Source: Cryptomeria japonica
Taxonomy: Eukaryota > Streptophyta > Pinopsida > Cupressales > Cupressaceae
DNA: 64,000 nucleotides
Direction of reading: 5' to 3'
NCBI RefSeq assembly: GCF_030272615.1
Contig: NC_081406.1
Coordinates: forward strand, 244,523,218-244,587,217
How positions within the stretch are numbered: position 1 is the stretch's first letter; the number at the start of each line of letters is the position of its first letter. The notes beneath the pieces were generated by a model, which ran no database searches, had not been told where the DNA came from, and was given only the letters and a program-made list of their open reading frames with translations. Of the stretch, positions 1-10,699 are shown piece by piece. Position numbers and translations under genes: made by a program.

Positions 1-216
1 GAATGGCATTGCCATGACAACAACAAAAAAAATCAAAACTTGAAACAAAAATCTAAAAGACGTAATATAATGGCCCGTTGTTGGGAACTAAGGTTTTAGG
101 GTTTGTTGAACAAGATGTGATGAAATAAAAAAACTTACTAATGTATTAGTGATGCTATGACAACCTAACGAAAATGATACTAAAAATGCAATGCTACAAG
201 TGAATGAATATGGGAG

Positions 217-544
217 GGATGTGTCTATTCTGCCTCCAAAAAGTGGTACGGTTGGACTAACACGTGATGTTAGTCGTAAATGTCAACCATAGATTTTTTA
301 TCCGACGACGGAGAATGCATAACACATATTGTTAGTCTGATAGATTCGTCTTTTTTGGGACCAGAATAGACATGGCTGAAGCTATTCTGGTTCCAAAACA
401 GACCTTTCATACAGCGTGATAGCGACGTGTTAGTCAATCGCAGTCGTTTATTGCAAAATCGACAATGTAAAACACGCGACTAACACACGTGTTAGTCAAT
501 CCGTACTGCCGATTTGAAACCAGAATAGACGCAGACACAGCAGG
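217..544. mobile_element. Composite MITE-like insertion, 9-bp TSD ATATGGGAG
   Basis: Two small terminal-inverted-repeat units lie side by side: about 221-373, and about 374-536. Each begins near CTATTCTG(G) followed by CTCC or TTCC, and ends with CCAGAATAGAC, so the ends are mutually inverted. The pair is bracketed by identical 9-mers ATATGGGAG at 208-216 and 545-553. A 9-bp target-site duplication is typical of Mutator-like elements, so I read this as a non-autonomous Mutator-like MITE with a second copy nested in or abutting it. The internal part carries GTTAGTC/GACTAAC inverted pairs and could fold into a hairpin. It has no coding capacity. Confidence 0.6.
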
Positions 545-600
545 ATATGGGAGTAACTAAAACGATGATTGCTTGATCATGATTATATGATCTAAGGGAT

Positions 601-763
601 GGCTGAAGCTACTCTGGCTCCAAAACAGACCATTCGTACAGCGTGATAGCGACATGTTAGTCAATCACAACTGTTTATTACAAAATCGATGGTGTAAAAC
701 GCTCGACTAACACGCGTGTTACTCAATTCGTACTGCTGTTCTAGAGCCAGAATAGACACGTCC
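601..763. mobile_element. MITE-like element, 163 bp
   Basis: It starts GGCTGAAGCTACTCTGG and ends GCCAGAATAGACACGTCC, in the same family as the units at 374-536 and 1868-2030. The length, 163 bp, equals that of the 1868-2030 copy. Flanking 9-mers CTAAGGGAT (592-600) and CTAAAGGAC (764-772) match at 7 of 9 positions, which I take as an aged 9-bp target-site duplication. An internal near-palindrome around the GACTAACACGCGTGTTA core is shared by the family. It is non-coding. Confidence 0.6.
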
Positions 764-1509
764 CTAAAGGACAAAAAATTTGAAAGCTTGGAGCAAAGTT
801 GGTACCCAACTCCAAACAAAATTGAATGAAAACTGACAGCAACGTTTCTTGATTAAATTTCTGTACATCATTGATAACTGTCTGTATTCCTGTGGATGTG
901 AATTGCCATTGCCAAACAGATGCATGTGAGTTAGTGTACGAAGTGAAGCAGAAGAATTTAATCTGTAAACTCTCTGCATAAACATCATTTTCTTCTTTTT
1001 GTTGTCATACCATCGTGCACATTATAAATGTTTGCAGAGCAGAAAATCAGTCACGTTACATTACCATCATTCTTAATTTTATGGCGTTTTAACAGCAGAC
1101 AGTGAGGCATTTTAAGAGCTTGTGCAGTTGCAGACTTGTCAGACTCATTTCAGTACTGTGAGTTGCTCTTCTATTGTGTGGACATCAATTTAAAGATTGC
1201 ATTTGTAATATAAGGTTTGGAAGTTCAACGGTGCTTGGTTTAATGGCAGATGCGTGCTGAGTTCTAATTTCAATAAAATAAAAAAATCTCCTTCAATTAT
1301 AAAATTTATTTTGTGGCTGGATATTTTCTTTTTTTCTTTTTTTAATGAATATCTTATAAATCAATATTAGATCAATATAAGTTTCTTACAAGTCAACAAG
1401 TTAAAAATCATCTATGGAAAATCAAGAGTGACTCCTTAGAAATTTCCTTTTATTTTCTCTTTCATTTTATGGAAGACCAAGAATCACAACTTAGAATTTT
1501 ACTTTAGAT
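764..1509. other. No gene seen; includes a dispersed repeat at 1010-1190
   Basis: This stretch is AT-rich and has no convincing reading frame. Positions about 1010-1190 resemble 39080-39235: both contain a TTTGCAGAG stretch, then TATGGCGTTTTA and an AGACAGTGA segment followed by GCATTTTAAGAG or GCGTTTAAGAG. In this copy the ATGGCG start is closed by a stop two codons later, whereas the other copy keeps a 32-codon frame. What the repeated segment derives from is unknown. Confidence 0.4.
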
Positions 1510-2190
1510 GTTGGGTTTTATAATAAAACCCAACATTTTAATCAATTGATCTCAAACCCTTGAACTTTTTTATCATTTATTTATAAATTTTATCTTTAGT
1601 ATATATGATAATTATTTAAGAATAAAAATATATGGAATGACTGATTTCTAAAAACTTATTAAAGATTTAACTACTAATGTATCAAAAAGACCAAACTACA
1701 ATTAGAAATGTGTTAGCAAAATTGAATATTTAATTTTCAATAGGCCTACTATGTTATGTCTTTGTCTATTATTATTAAAAAATGGAGTTATGTTTATCCA
1801 TGTATTTTATCTTGCAAGAGTACAAGTGCATACTTTACACTTCATCATTCATTGCATACCACTTTTTGGCCGAAGCTATTTTGGCTCCAAAACAGACTTT
1901 TCGTACAGTATGATAGCAACATGTTAGTCAATCGCAACCTTTTATTGCAAAATCGACGGTGTAAAACGTGCAACTAACACGCGTGTTAGTCAATCCATAC
2001 TACCGTTTGGTAGCCAGAATAGACGCGTCGCCACTTTTTGTGGGTGCATTAAGTATGTTCCCTAGGTACCATATGATTTTGACTGATTTGGCATTCCATC
2101 GACCCTAGTTTATAGTTGACTTTTAGAAGCAAAATGTACATCTAAGATGTTTTTTTTTCTTGAATTACTAGATTTATTCAAACATAGAAA
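1510..2190. repeat. Duplicated segment, copy 1 (copy 2 at 3668-4165)
   Basis: About 500 bp of AT-rich sequence is shared with 3668-4165 in the same orientation, including TTTAGTATATATGATAATTA and GCATACTTTACACTT and the downstream block TTTGGCATTCCATC. Copy 1 is interrupted by a 163-bp MITE at 1868-2030 that copy 2 lacks. Neither copy codes for anything I recognise. The duplication is old, since the copies differ by many substitutions and small indels. Confidence 0.75.
1868..2030. mobile_element. MITE-like element with 9-bp TSD CCACTTTTT
   Basis: The 163-bp insertion begins GGCCGAAGCTATTTTGGCTCC and ends GTAGCCAGAATAGACGCGTCG, giving imperfect inverted ends around CTATTYTGGC. It is flanked by a perfect 9-bp duplication CCACTTTTT (1859-1867 and 2031-2039). 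The paralogous segment at 3668-4165 has a single CCACTTTA at 4011-4018 and no insert, so it serves as an empty site. The 9-bp TSD points to Mutator-type mobilisation. It is non-autonomous and has no ORF of its own. Confidence 0.8.
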
Positions 2191-3667
2191 TGACTTGTGT
2201 CAATTTTGTTGTCAAGTTCCATTCTCTCCTGAGATTTTGGATAGACGTGTAAGCCAAAATTTTATGTCTTGTAGGCTCAGGGCAAGTAAAATGCATTAAT
2301 GTAGGTGTTTAAATTGAGTGCTAGGTTATGGGGGTTCTAAGTGTTATGCAACAAACTGATTATTATAAATATAATGGTGTTAGTCAAGGATTGTGTGCAC
2401 TGTATATTGGACAAAAGGAAGAAAATTTTGAGAAAATGACACCTAATCAAGATAACGATTAAGAGAATTCATGTTTGTTTATCCATTAAATTTTATTTGA
2501 ATATATTTGACACCTTATTTTTCTATCACTTGATGTTCAAGGATAGAAACCCCTTAATTTATATAGCTAGTTAGTGGATGAAACCCCTTGAACTAGTTGC
2601 AAGCAATTTCACATAGGGATTGTAATTGAGCTTCACTGTTTTTTTTTAAAGGTGAATAGTACCTAGGATTTATAATTTTGAGGTGTTTTATGTAGCACCA
2701 TTGTTGTATATTTTTCATATTTCTTAATAATAAATATTATTTTTTTTATTCCTAAAAGCTTGCTAAATTGAATTGACTATAGGTGCAATTTTTCTTGCAA
2801 AAAGAGGAGTACTTATTTGTTGTAAGTAGTTGTTTTTATTGTTTATTTTTCAAGAATGTATAAATTAATTTTATAAATATCTTGTTAAGTCTATTACGTA
2901 TTTTATTAGATGTTATTAGAATTATGATTCAATCACTAGTTTTTCATGGAGTTTAGTAAATAGAAATGTACGGAAACCATAATCATGGATATTGTAGTGG
3001 TAGCAAAGCATTGATTCTCCCAACCAAAGGCTCAAGAGTTGATATGACTTTGGGGAAACAAGATGGTAGATGGAAAGAGAGGATATTTGACATAGGAAGA
3101 AAAGGCTCAGGCCATGTTTGATGTAATGATCAATTCAAATTTAGCGTAGAAATAATTGACTCAAGTACTCAAAGAAAAAGACTCAAGCTATGTTTGATGT
3201 AATGATCAATTTGGATGTAGGGTACAAAGAAATGGCCCAAGCATTCAAAGATGCAATGGAAATGTTGCTACAATTTGTGCAAGGTAAAAAAGGTTATCAA
3301 ATTCTAGAATCAAATATTACAAGGAAAAGTGTATAAAGAGTTAATCATATGATTGATTCTTCACCCAAACCATCCAACAATTTTTTTTGCAATTAATAAA
3401 AGAGTAACTTGAAGAAGAGGCAATTGAGTTTATCAATGACTTTTGAACATTACATGCTAAATACAAATCGCTAGAAAAAGGAATTTAGAATTTTTTGTCA
3501 TTTTTTGCTTTGTAGAACATGAAATTATGTAATGATCCTTAAATAAAAAAAGAAACGAAGCTAACAAGGAATAGATTTACAATGTTTGGACAAGGTCTCT
3601 TTTACATATTTTTAATGTAAGTCTATTTTATTATCTAATATAAAAAATTTCCGACTCTTGTCACTTT
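2191..3667. other. No recognisable gene; local tandem duplication near 3100-3270
   Basis: This is AT-rich intergenic DNA. A segment containing CATGTTTGATGTAATGATCA occurs twice in tandem (near 3113 and 3189, period about 75 bp). The surrounding words look like decayed coding sequence, possibly an old retroelement gag, but I cannot align it to a family by eye and do not assign one. Confidence 0.4.
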
Positions 3668-4165
3668 TATTAAAAAAAAAACACCCAACGTTTTAACCAA
3701 TTAATCTCAACCCCTTGGACATTTCCTTTAGTCATTTATAAATTTTATCTTTAGTATATATGATAATTATTTAAGGAAAATATATGAGTTAATTGGTTTT
3801 TAAAAAGTTATTCAAGATTTAACTACTACCTTGTTAAAAAGATCAAACTTACAATTAGAAATGTGTTAAAAAAATTGAATATTTTATTTTCAATAAGCCC
3901 AAAATGTTATGTCTTCATCTATTATTAAAAAAAATGGATTTATGTTTATCTGTGTATTATATCTTGCAAGAGTAAAAGTGCATACTTTACACTTTATCAT
4001 TTGTTGTACACCACTTTATGTGGTATGTATTAATTATAATATCCTACCATATGATTTTCACTAGTTTGGCATTCCATCAACCCTAGTTTATCGTTGACTT
4101 TTATAAACCAAATGTACACCTAAGATGATTTTTATTTTTTGAATCATTAGTTTGTATTCATAGGT
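3668..4165. repeat. Duplicated segment, copy 2 (empty-site copy)
   Basis: This is the paralogue of 1510-2190 without the MITE. It reads through CACCACTTTATGTGG at 4009-4023, where copy 1 holds the insertion and its 9-bp duplication. It is non-coding and useful mainly because it shows the pre-insertion state. Confidence 0.75.
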
Positions 4166-4184
4166 CAAATCCATAGACATAGTG

Positions 4185-4290
4185 TTAAACCCACAACAGG
4201 AATGAGAGGAGGGTGAATTAGTCTAGAACACTTGAAATCTGATCTGTTGGCATTGAGTTGTCATTGATGTCAACATGCACAAATGCAGAG
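4185..4290. repeat. Possible LTR-edge relic
   Basis: GAGAGGAGGGTGAATTA (about 4204-4220) is the reverse complement of the TAATTCACC...CTCTC motif seen near the ends of the LTRs at 19966 and 26354. TGTTGGCATTGAGTTGTCAT (about 4247) resembles the TGTTGGCATTTT start of those LTRs. The two motifs are not arranged as one LTR, so this is at most a rearranged remnant. Confidence 0.3.
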
Positions 4291-4658
4291 TTGATCTGGT
4301 TAAGTATGCAAGAAGAGATGAGTTGTAGACTTGAGTTGCAGAAGAGGTGTGTCGGTTCAAGTTTGGCATTATTGTTTCTAAGCTTGTTCATATCAACCTC
4401 ACAGTGTGATTATCGCCACCCTTTATATGCATGTGTTTATCGCTGAGAAATTTCACTCCGGCAAGATGCCTTGACTAATTTGTAGATCCATCAAGTCTTG
4501 TCGATCAAGCTTCAAAAGAGTGTTGTTGAAAATCCACAATGATGAAGCTTTTCGGTGAGAGATCCTCGAGTCTTTTCGACACCCTTGCAGTTCATAGTGA
4601 CTTTCCCTTTTCGCGAGACTCCTTTTGGGATTTCCAAGTTTCTTGTGTCATAACAATA

Positions 4659-5400
4659 GGGTAAGTGCACAAAGATGGTGGTCAAAAAGGGGGGTATAAG
4701 TGGACTTTTTTTTCAGAAATCAGGTGAACCTGAACTTGGAGGCAAAATTTGAAAGTCATCCACTCAAGATATGAAGATAATCAAAGAACAAATATTGTAT
4801 TACTCTGAATCTAGTTTCCAAACTACTAAAAATTTTCAAAATTTGATAAGATTAAGGGGGTCAAATCATTCACGCACAAAAAATAGACCCTAATTTTTTC
4901 TGAAAAACATAACATAGTGTCTGACACGCGCATCAAAAAATTCATAGTTAGATTTAGTATTTTGACAAATCCTTTGGTAGAAAGATAGTTAAGAGTGAGC
5001 ACTAGAAGTTGTGCATTTTTTTGTAAATTTTTGTTGAGTATTTTTTTCCTATCATTTTTCCAATCGAGCACATCCTGAAAAAATTAGGTACCTGTTCGTG
5101 CGCGAAGCATAACTTGCACTAAAAAAATTGAAAATATAATTTTATTTTATTTGAATTGTAAAGAATCAAGTGCACTACAATAATATATAAATATTTTTAA
5201 ATTTGGATAAGTAGATCAAAAGTTATTAAAATAATGGTACACGTCTCTAAGAACTATGGAGACACTAGTAAAAGAAATTCAATAATAATATGTTATTATT
5301 GTTCAAATTTAAAAAAAAATATATGGTTAGAAAGCTCAGAAGATGGATGAAAATATGGTGGCAATTTTAGAAATACCCACTTGATGAAGTGTAAACCTGA
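4659..5400. other. Candidate left terminal region of the compound DNA transposon
   Basis: GGGTAAGTGCACAAAG at about 4659 resembles the inverted outer end of the related copy, which reads GGGTTAGTGCAAGAAG on the minus strand from 46495, at about 15 of the first 20 positions. Further inward both share loosely ordered words such as CAAAATTTGAAA/AAATTTTGAAA and GTTTCCAAA/CTTTCCAAA. I found no matching target-site duplication. No coding sequence is visible here. Confidence 0.3.
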
Positions 5401-5519
5401 TGATGACAAAGTCAAGAAATCAAGTTGATAAAAATAAAACACGTCAAAAAGGAGGGAAATGGAAGGAAATCAAACTTCAAACCCGTAGCTTTGTCATCCA
5501 GGCCTATTTCCAAGCCTAA

Positions 5520-5826
5520 ACATTCAAAAGTGCGTATGGGGTACCTATGGTATAAGAAGCGCGTATGTGTTCTCTTTACTATAAACAGTGCGTACACGTT
5601 GTCTTTACTATAAACAATGTGTACGCGCTACTTTTGTTTAAAATTTGGGAGTGTGTATAATATGATATTGTATATATAATATGTGTATATACATATAATA
5701 TATTATATATTAGGTATATATTTACACACATATGTGTGTATTATGTGTGGTGTCTCCTTCTCGCCCCCTCTCAAGCATGTACAGGGTACCTCTCTCCCTC
5801 TCGCCCCCTCTCAAGCACATATAGGG

Positions 5827-5874
<48 letters not shown>

Positions 5875-5969
5875 TTTCTCCCTCCCTCCCTCTCTCCCCC
5901 CTCCCCCTCTCTCTTCCTCTCCCTCTCTCTCTCTCCCTCCCTCTACCTCTCCCCTTCTCTCTTCATACC

Positions 5970-6052
<83 letters not shown>

Positions 6053-6345
6053 TTTATCCCTCTCTCTATCCCTTTCTCTCCCTCTCCCTCTCCCTCTCTC
6101 CCCCTCTCCCTCTCCCTCTCCCCACTCCCTTTTCCTTCACATTTTCTTTACTACAAATAGCGTGTACAGGGTATTGGGCCTATTAGTTTGTTGCCCTGGT
6201 ATAACATTTTTAAGGCGTAGGAGCGCATACATGGTAATTATGAGTTCTAAGTGTGTACAAGGTGAAAAAAATACCATTGGGCTTGCCAACATTTAGGAAC
6301 TAACAGCATGTTCGTGGTTATTAATATACCACGTACACGATACTT
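5520..6345 (+). repeat. Array of GYGTACA-type motifs upstream of the transposase-like gene
   Basis: At least nine copies of a short motif close to GYGTACANGGTA occur upstream of the gene at 6629, for example GTGCGTATGGGGTACC (5530), GTGCGTACACG (5588), GTGTACGCGC (5619), GCATGTACAGGGTACC (5775), GCGTGTACAGGGTA (6160) and CCACGTACACGATAC (6329). The array is interrupted by CT-rich simple sequence. Arrays of short motifs near transposon ends often bind the transposase; that role here is inference. Confidence 0.45.
5829..6130 (+). repeat. (CT)n / CT-rich low-complexity tract
   Basis: Long pure CT runs (about 5829-5872 and 5972-6048) are separated by CCCTCTCC-type sequence. Serine/leucine/proline open frames on the plus strand and arginine/glutamate frames on the minus strand across it are artefacts of the repeat. 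Confidence 0.95.
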
Positions 6346-6628
6346 AGACATAGTTTTATTTTCCCAAGAGCCTCAATGACCTCAAAAGAAGTTTTTGAGG
6401 TCGTTGAAGGCCCCACTGCAACTGTGTAAGTGAATTTTTTGTTTTTGCATGATTTCAAATGATTGAATTGTTGTTCTTATTAGTTTTGTCAATATTATTA
6501 TGATTGTATAATAGTCTTGATTCAAAAAAGTAATGATAAGATGCATACTTATGGTTATTTGTTTGCTTATGAATTTTTTTTTACATATATATGTAATATA
6601 ATTCTATTTAGGATAACTGATATCAACC

Positions 6629-9257
6629 ATGGGAAAGAACAAGCGAGGAACAATGGAACAATGAGAGGATGAAAAGGAAAGACAAAGTCAACATATGAAG
6701 AAATTACATGACATAAGAACAATGGGACAAGAAGGTATGTCATCCTCAACATCTCAATTCAATTTACCAAATGAACATAATGCACCTAATGCAATTAAAG
6801 AAGAGACATTTGATTTACCGTATGAACCTAATGCAATTGAAGAAGAGACCACATTGAATAATCAATTAAATGATGAACATACACCTGCTCTATTTTATGA
6901 ATTGAATGTACACAATGCACCGATGCTAACACCTAGAATCATTCGTAGGAAACCAAAGTATCTAATTGACATTGATGAGAATATATTGAAGCCAATGCTC
7001 GATAAAATGAATGAACGAACTTGTAGGATAATGGTTAAAAGAATATGGCAAAACTATTTTGAAAACTAAAATCAAATCGCAAGATGTCAATTAATTGTTA
7101 AAATGATTAAAAATTTGAATTTTAGAGAGACAATGAAAATTTTAGGCCTAAGATCATCTGAAAGTAACAGCGAAAGAACTATTGTGAGAAATCTATTTGA
7201 TGAATATCAAGCTATTGGTTCAAAATCACGTACTAAATATTCTAATGCTACTCGACATGTCATTACATCAACCATAATGAGCAAGAAAATAAAAAATGAT
7301 TGTTTCATAAGAAAAACAAGTAAGTCATTAAACGTTAGTAGAACAAAATAAGTAAAGCATTATAGAGGCGAGAAAAAAATAGAGGAACCTAACAATAATT
7401 CTCTTTGGGCATTCTCAGGTAGACTACCTTCCAAAGACAAGGTTGTTGTTGATGCACTAAGAACATTAATTGAAATTTTTTGGCATGACAACACAAGAGT
7501 TTTGTCCAACCAAAGAGATGTTGTTAGAAGGCGAATCGGGTCTACAAATCATGAGCCACATGCCAAATACTATTTGGATATGACTCAAACAAAATTTTAT
7601 GAAAGATTCTTTGAAAAGTTTCCTCAAATAATAATTTCTCAAAGATTTTTTGAAATGACAAAACCTTTTTATATTAAGATTAATCATGTACGCACCACGT
7701 GTTGTTGTAGGATGCATATTGAATTTTCCATGCACCATGATATTTTTTCGTCATGTTTATTCTACTTTGCACACTAACAATGTTTTGCAAGAATGCAATA
7801 TACAAGCACCTCCTAAGTCGGTAAGAGAATTCATTTCAAGTGTGCTATGTAATAGACACGATGGTTGCATTTATTATAAGATCCCTTGTTTGGAAGGTTC
7901 TTGTGCTATATGTGGTGGTTTGCAACATTTACCAAGATGTGTACATTTGGAGAAAAAACATGAAATTGGTAGGAAACTAGTTTCTTTTGGAAAATACAAT
8001 ACAACCACATATGGAGTTAAAGATGGAAAAGATTTGAAGAGATGTGAGCTAGTAAAAAATGATATATGTGTAGCTGAATTTATGAAAATGTTTCAAGAGA
8101 AACTAGTTTATGAGTACATAATGCATACACATAGAGCTCGATGGTTAGATGAACAATTCAAGTTATGTAAGGACACATTTCCTCTTGGCACCATTGTCTC
8201 TATCATTGATTTTTCTAAAAATTATACACTACAACCTCAAAATGAAGTGCAATCTATGTATTATCATTCTACACAAGTTTCTATTTTTGTACACATAACA
8301 TTCATGCATGCAGATGATAGCATAGAGGAGGATAGAAAGGTTGTAAGAGAGTATCACTTCTACATAAGTGATTATCGTACGCATTCATCAGAGTTTGTAT
8401 AAGGATTCTTTAAAGTTTTCTATGATAATTTAAAAGAAAGAAACATACAATACAATCGACACTTAATATGGTCAAATAATTGCACCGCACAATTCAAGAA
8501 TGCAAGGATGTTTTATTGGTTGACAAGGATGCATATGACAAGCTGTGTACAATATTTTTGGAATTTCACTGAGGTTGGACATGGTAAGGGAGAGCACGAT
8601 GGTGCAAGAGCATGTGTAAAAAGAGCCCTAGCTAGAGAAGAATTGAAGTATGAAGGTGGTGTTGAGTTGATAGATGCAGAAACAATTGTGCGATGGTGTA
8701 ACTCTACGATGGGTCCAGGTAATCCAGGAACGTCAATGGTTCGTAGATATTTTTGGTTGATCACTGACTCTAACATTGAAAACTATCTAGATTGTTGTAC
8801 AATTGTAGGATTGAGTGACATGCACTCATTTATGAGTTCAAATGCAAGTTCACTAGTAATTTATACGAGACAGATGGTATGTTTTTTCTCTTCATGCATG
8901 TATTGTTTGTGGGAAGAATGTGAATCACAAGAGTGGGTTGACAAATGGTCTTGTATACCGTTGGTTCCCATTGATACATATCAAATTCTCAAAGCACTAG
9001 AATTGAGCCAGATGGAGACATTAGTGGATTTTGACCATGTATCTGACCTAGTGGATTCAGGTGATATTTTGAGTTAATCTTTTTGCAAGTATTCTTTTTG
9101 GTTCATTTTGTTGTACATCACACATTATTTTTGGTATTAATTATCACTTTATAAAATGTAGGTCATGTGTATGCAGTTGTTGCAAAAGAGAGCAATGAAG
9201 AAGGAACACATATATTTATAGTTTCAAGTGGTATATTTATACCACATTCTTGAAACA
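6629..9257 (+). pseudogene. Transposase-like gene, copy A (DFSKNY / HGKG family), decayed
   Basis: From the ATG at 6629 the frame is broken by several stops and at least one frameshift (near 7770). Homology to copy B (42810-45359, minus) runs along nearly its whole length. In order: a basic N-terminus; a helical region ending in FWHDNTRV (about 7480); DMTQTKFYE; a Cys-rich segment with GSCAICGG (about 7900); VSIIDFSKNYT with QNEVQSMYYHSTQVSIFVH (about 8190-8300); a REYHFYISD box; WSNNCTAQFKNARMF (about 8470-8515); WNFTEVGHGKGEHDG followed by CVKRALAREE (about 8560-8640). Motif order matches uncharacterised animal and plant proteins with DFAENY, SDG..QYKN and HGKG..DG motifs, which look like a DDE-type nuclease; this is from memory of the family and not a search. 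A phase-1 intron is predicted at 9061-9161. The second residue of the SDG-like box is N here. Confidence 0.6.
9061..9161 (+). other. Predicted intron of copy A transposase-like gene
   Basis: TCAG|GTGATATTTT opens it and AAATGTAG|GTCATGTG closes it, 101 bp with GT-AG borders. Splicing joins SDLVDSG to HVYAVVAKESNEEGT in frame, restoring a conserved-looking C-terminus. Copy B has a GT donor (CAAG|GTAAAA, about 42838 on the minus strand) at the equivalent position after SDLIQQ, so the intron position is shared. Confidence 0.55.
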
Positions 9258-10538
9258 TTCCATTACTATGCATGGTAACACGTATATATCAAAATACATC
9301 ATAATGGTAACAAAATTGAACATGAGTATTGCAACAACATGTGACTCTTTCCTTGTTAATCCGAACATACCAAGGTTTACACTTTTCAAAAGACCTTTGA
9401 TAATGCTAATAGTTAACACCTTATCATCCAAATTTTTTTTGTATAATTCAGTTTGAGTCATGTCCAAAAGGTGTTTTGGATGTGGATCACGAATTTTTGA
9501 CCCAACTCTTAATTTAAGCACATCTCTAGCATTAGGTGATACTCTCGTATTATCATGCCAAAAAAATTTGATCAAAGTTTTGACTTCACCAGTAAGTTTC
9601 ATATCAGACCTTGGTAGTCTACCACTAAAAGTCCACAAAATTTAACTCCTATTTACAACTCTTGACAAAGTTTTACGATGAATATTAAGATATCCACTTA
9701 TGTTAGTCATCATTATTTTATCAAAATTTGTTGTTATTGATCATTGTGCCGCATTCCTGTCTTTAGAACGACTTTTCTTTCTGATTGTATCAAAGGCACT
9801 AGCAACAGTCGATACACTTTATTTTAAAGAATCATCCTTCTTCTTGGGTTTGACATGCAAGCCTAACTTCTTCATCACTTTCCACATTTTAGTCATTTTA
9901 ATTAGTTGTAACATTAATTGACATTGAAACCCAAATTTCTTATTATAAAAAAATTGTCTAAACAATCTATTTGCATGTGTCCTAATCCATCTCCATGAAA
10001 CCAAGCCAGGAAGATTGTCTAGCACATCACTTTTAATTTGAAAATATTAATTCATTTCATTATCATTCAAACATGTTACTTTTTCAATTGGTTTTTCCAT
10101 GTCTACATCCACGTTATTGATTTCAAATGCCGGTTGATTTTCAATTTCAATTGGGGTTTCAATTTCAGTTTCAATTTCAGTTTTACTTTCATTTGAGGTT
10201 TGATTTTCAATTGGGGTTTGATTTAATGAGTAACCTGCATCCACTAAATCACCAATTTGTTCATAAGAATAAACATGGGGTTGTGAAGACATACCTGTAT
10301 CCAATAATGGATTAGAAGATGCACCTAAATTTGGTTCTATTGTGTTTCCTTCTTTAACATTTATGGTGTCCTCGATGTTCTTGTCTTCTGAAATGATTCT
10401 TGGAGCTCCAACATTGTTAAATTGTTTAATTCTTTCTCTTCTTTATCGTTGATGTTTTGCCTCCTTCTCTCTATTTGTTGCAATGTCTTCAGCTGTCAGA
10501 ACCTTCCTTCGCCTCTTTTTTCATTGATTTGATCCCAT
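9215..10538 (-). pseudogene. Transposase-like gene, copy A' (N-terminal half only)
   Basis: It reads on the minus strand from an ATG at 10538 and is homologous to the first half of copies A and B. Recognisable pieces are REKEAK near the N-terminus, SYEQIGDLVDAGYSLNQTP (compare DANQIADLNEAGYKFHTP in copy B), NLPGLVSWRWIRTHANRLF, QLMLQLIKMTKMWKVMKKLG, LHVKPKKKDDS, FSGRLPRSDMKLTGEVK, FFWHDNTRVSPNARDVLKLRVG, DPHPKHLLDMTQTELYKK. It stops near 9215, just after the segment that in copy B reads VPLETIKYF, where it joins the tail of copy A in opposite orientation. The DFAENY and HGKG half is missing. Stops and frameshifts make it non-functional. Copy B is its closer relative in this region. Confidence 0.6.
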
Positions 10539-10699
10539 GGCCACACCAAAATTTGAATTTGAAAGGATCTCCTTGTCAAATTGATAACAAGACAAGACGA
10601 GAGAATTATTTAACAAAACATTCTCTCTGCAGATCAAACATGTTGGATAATGATTGAATAATCATTCAATCATTGAAATTTGTCCTTGTGGGCAAGTTT

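Noticed and set aside
5683-6296. Long Ser/Leu/Pro ORFs on plus and Arg/Glu ORF on minus
   Set aside because: They are translations of a CT microsatellite in several frames.
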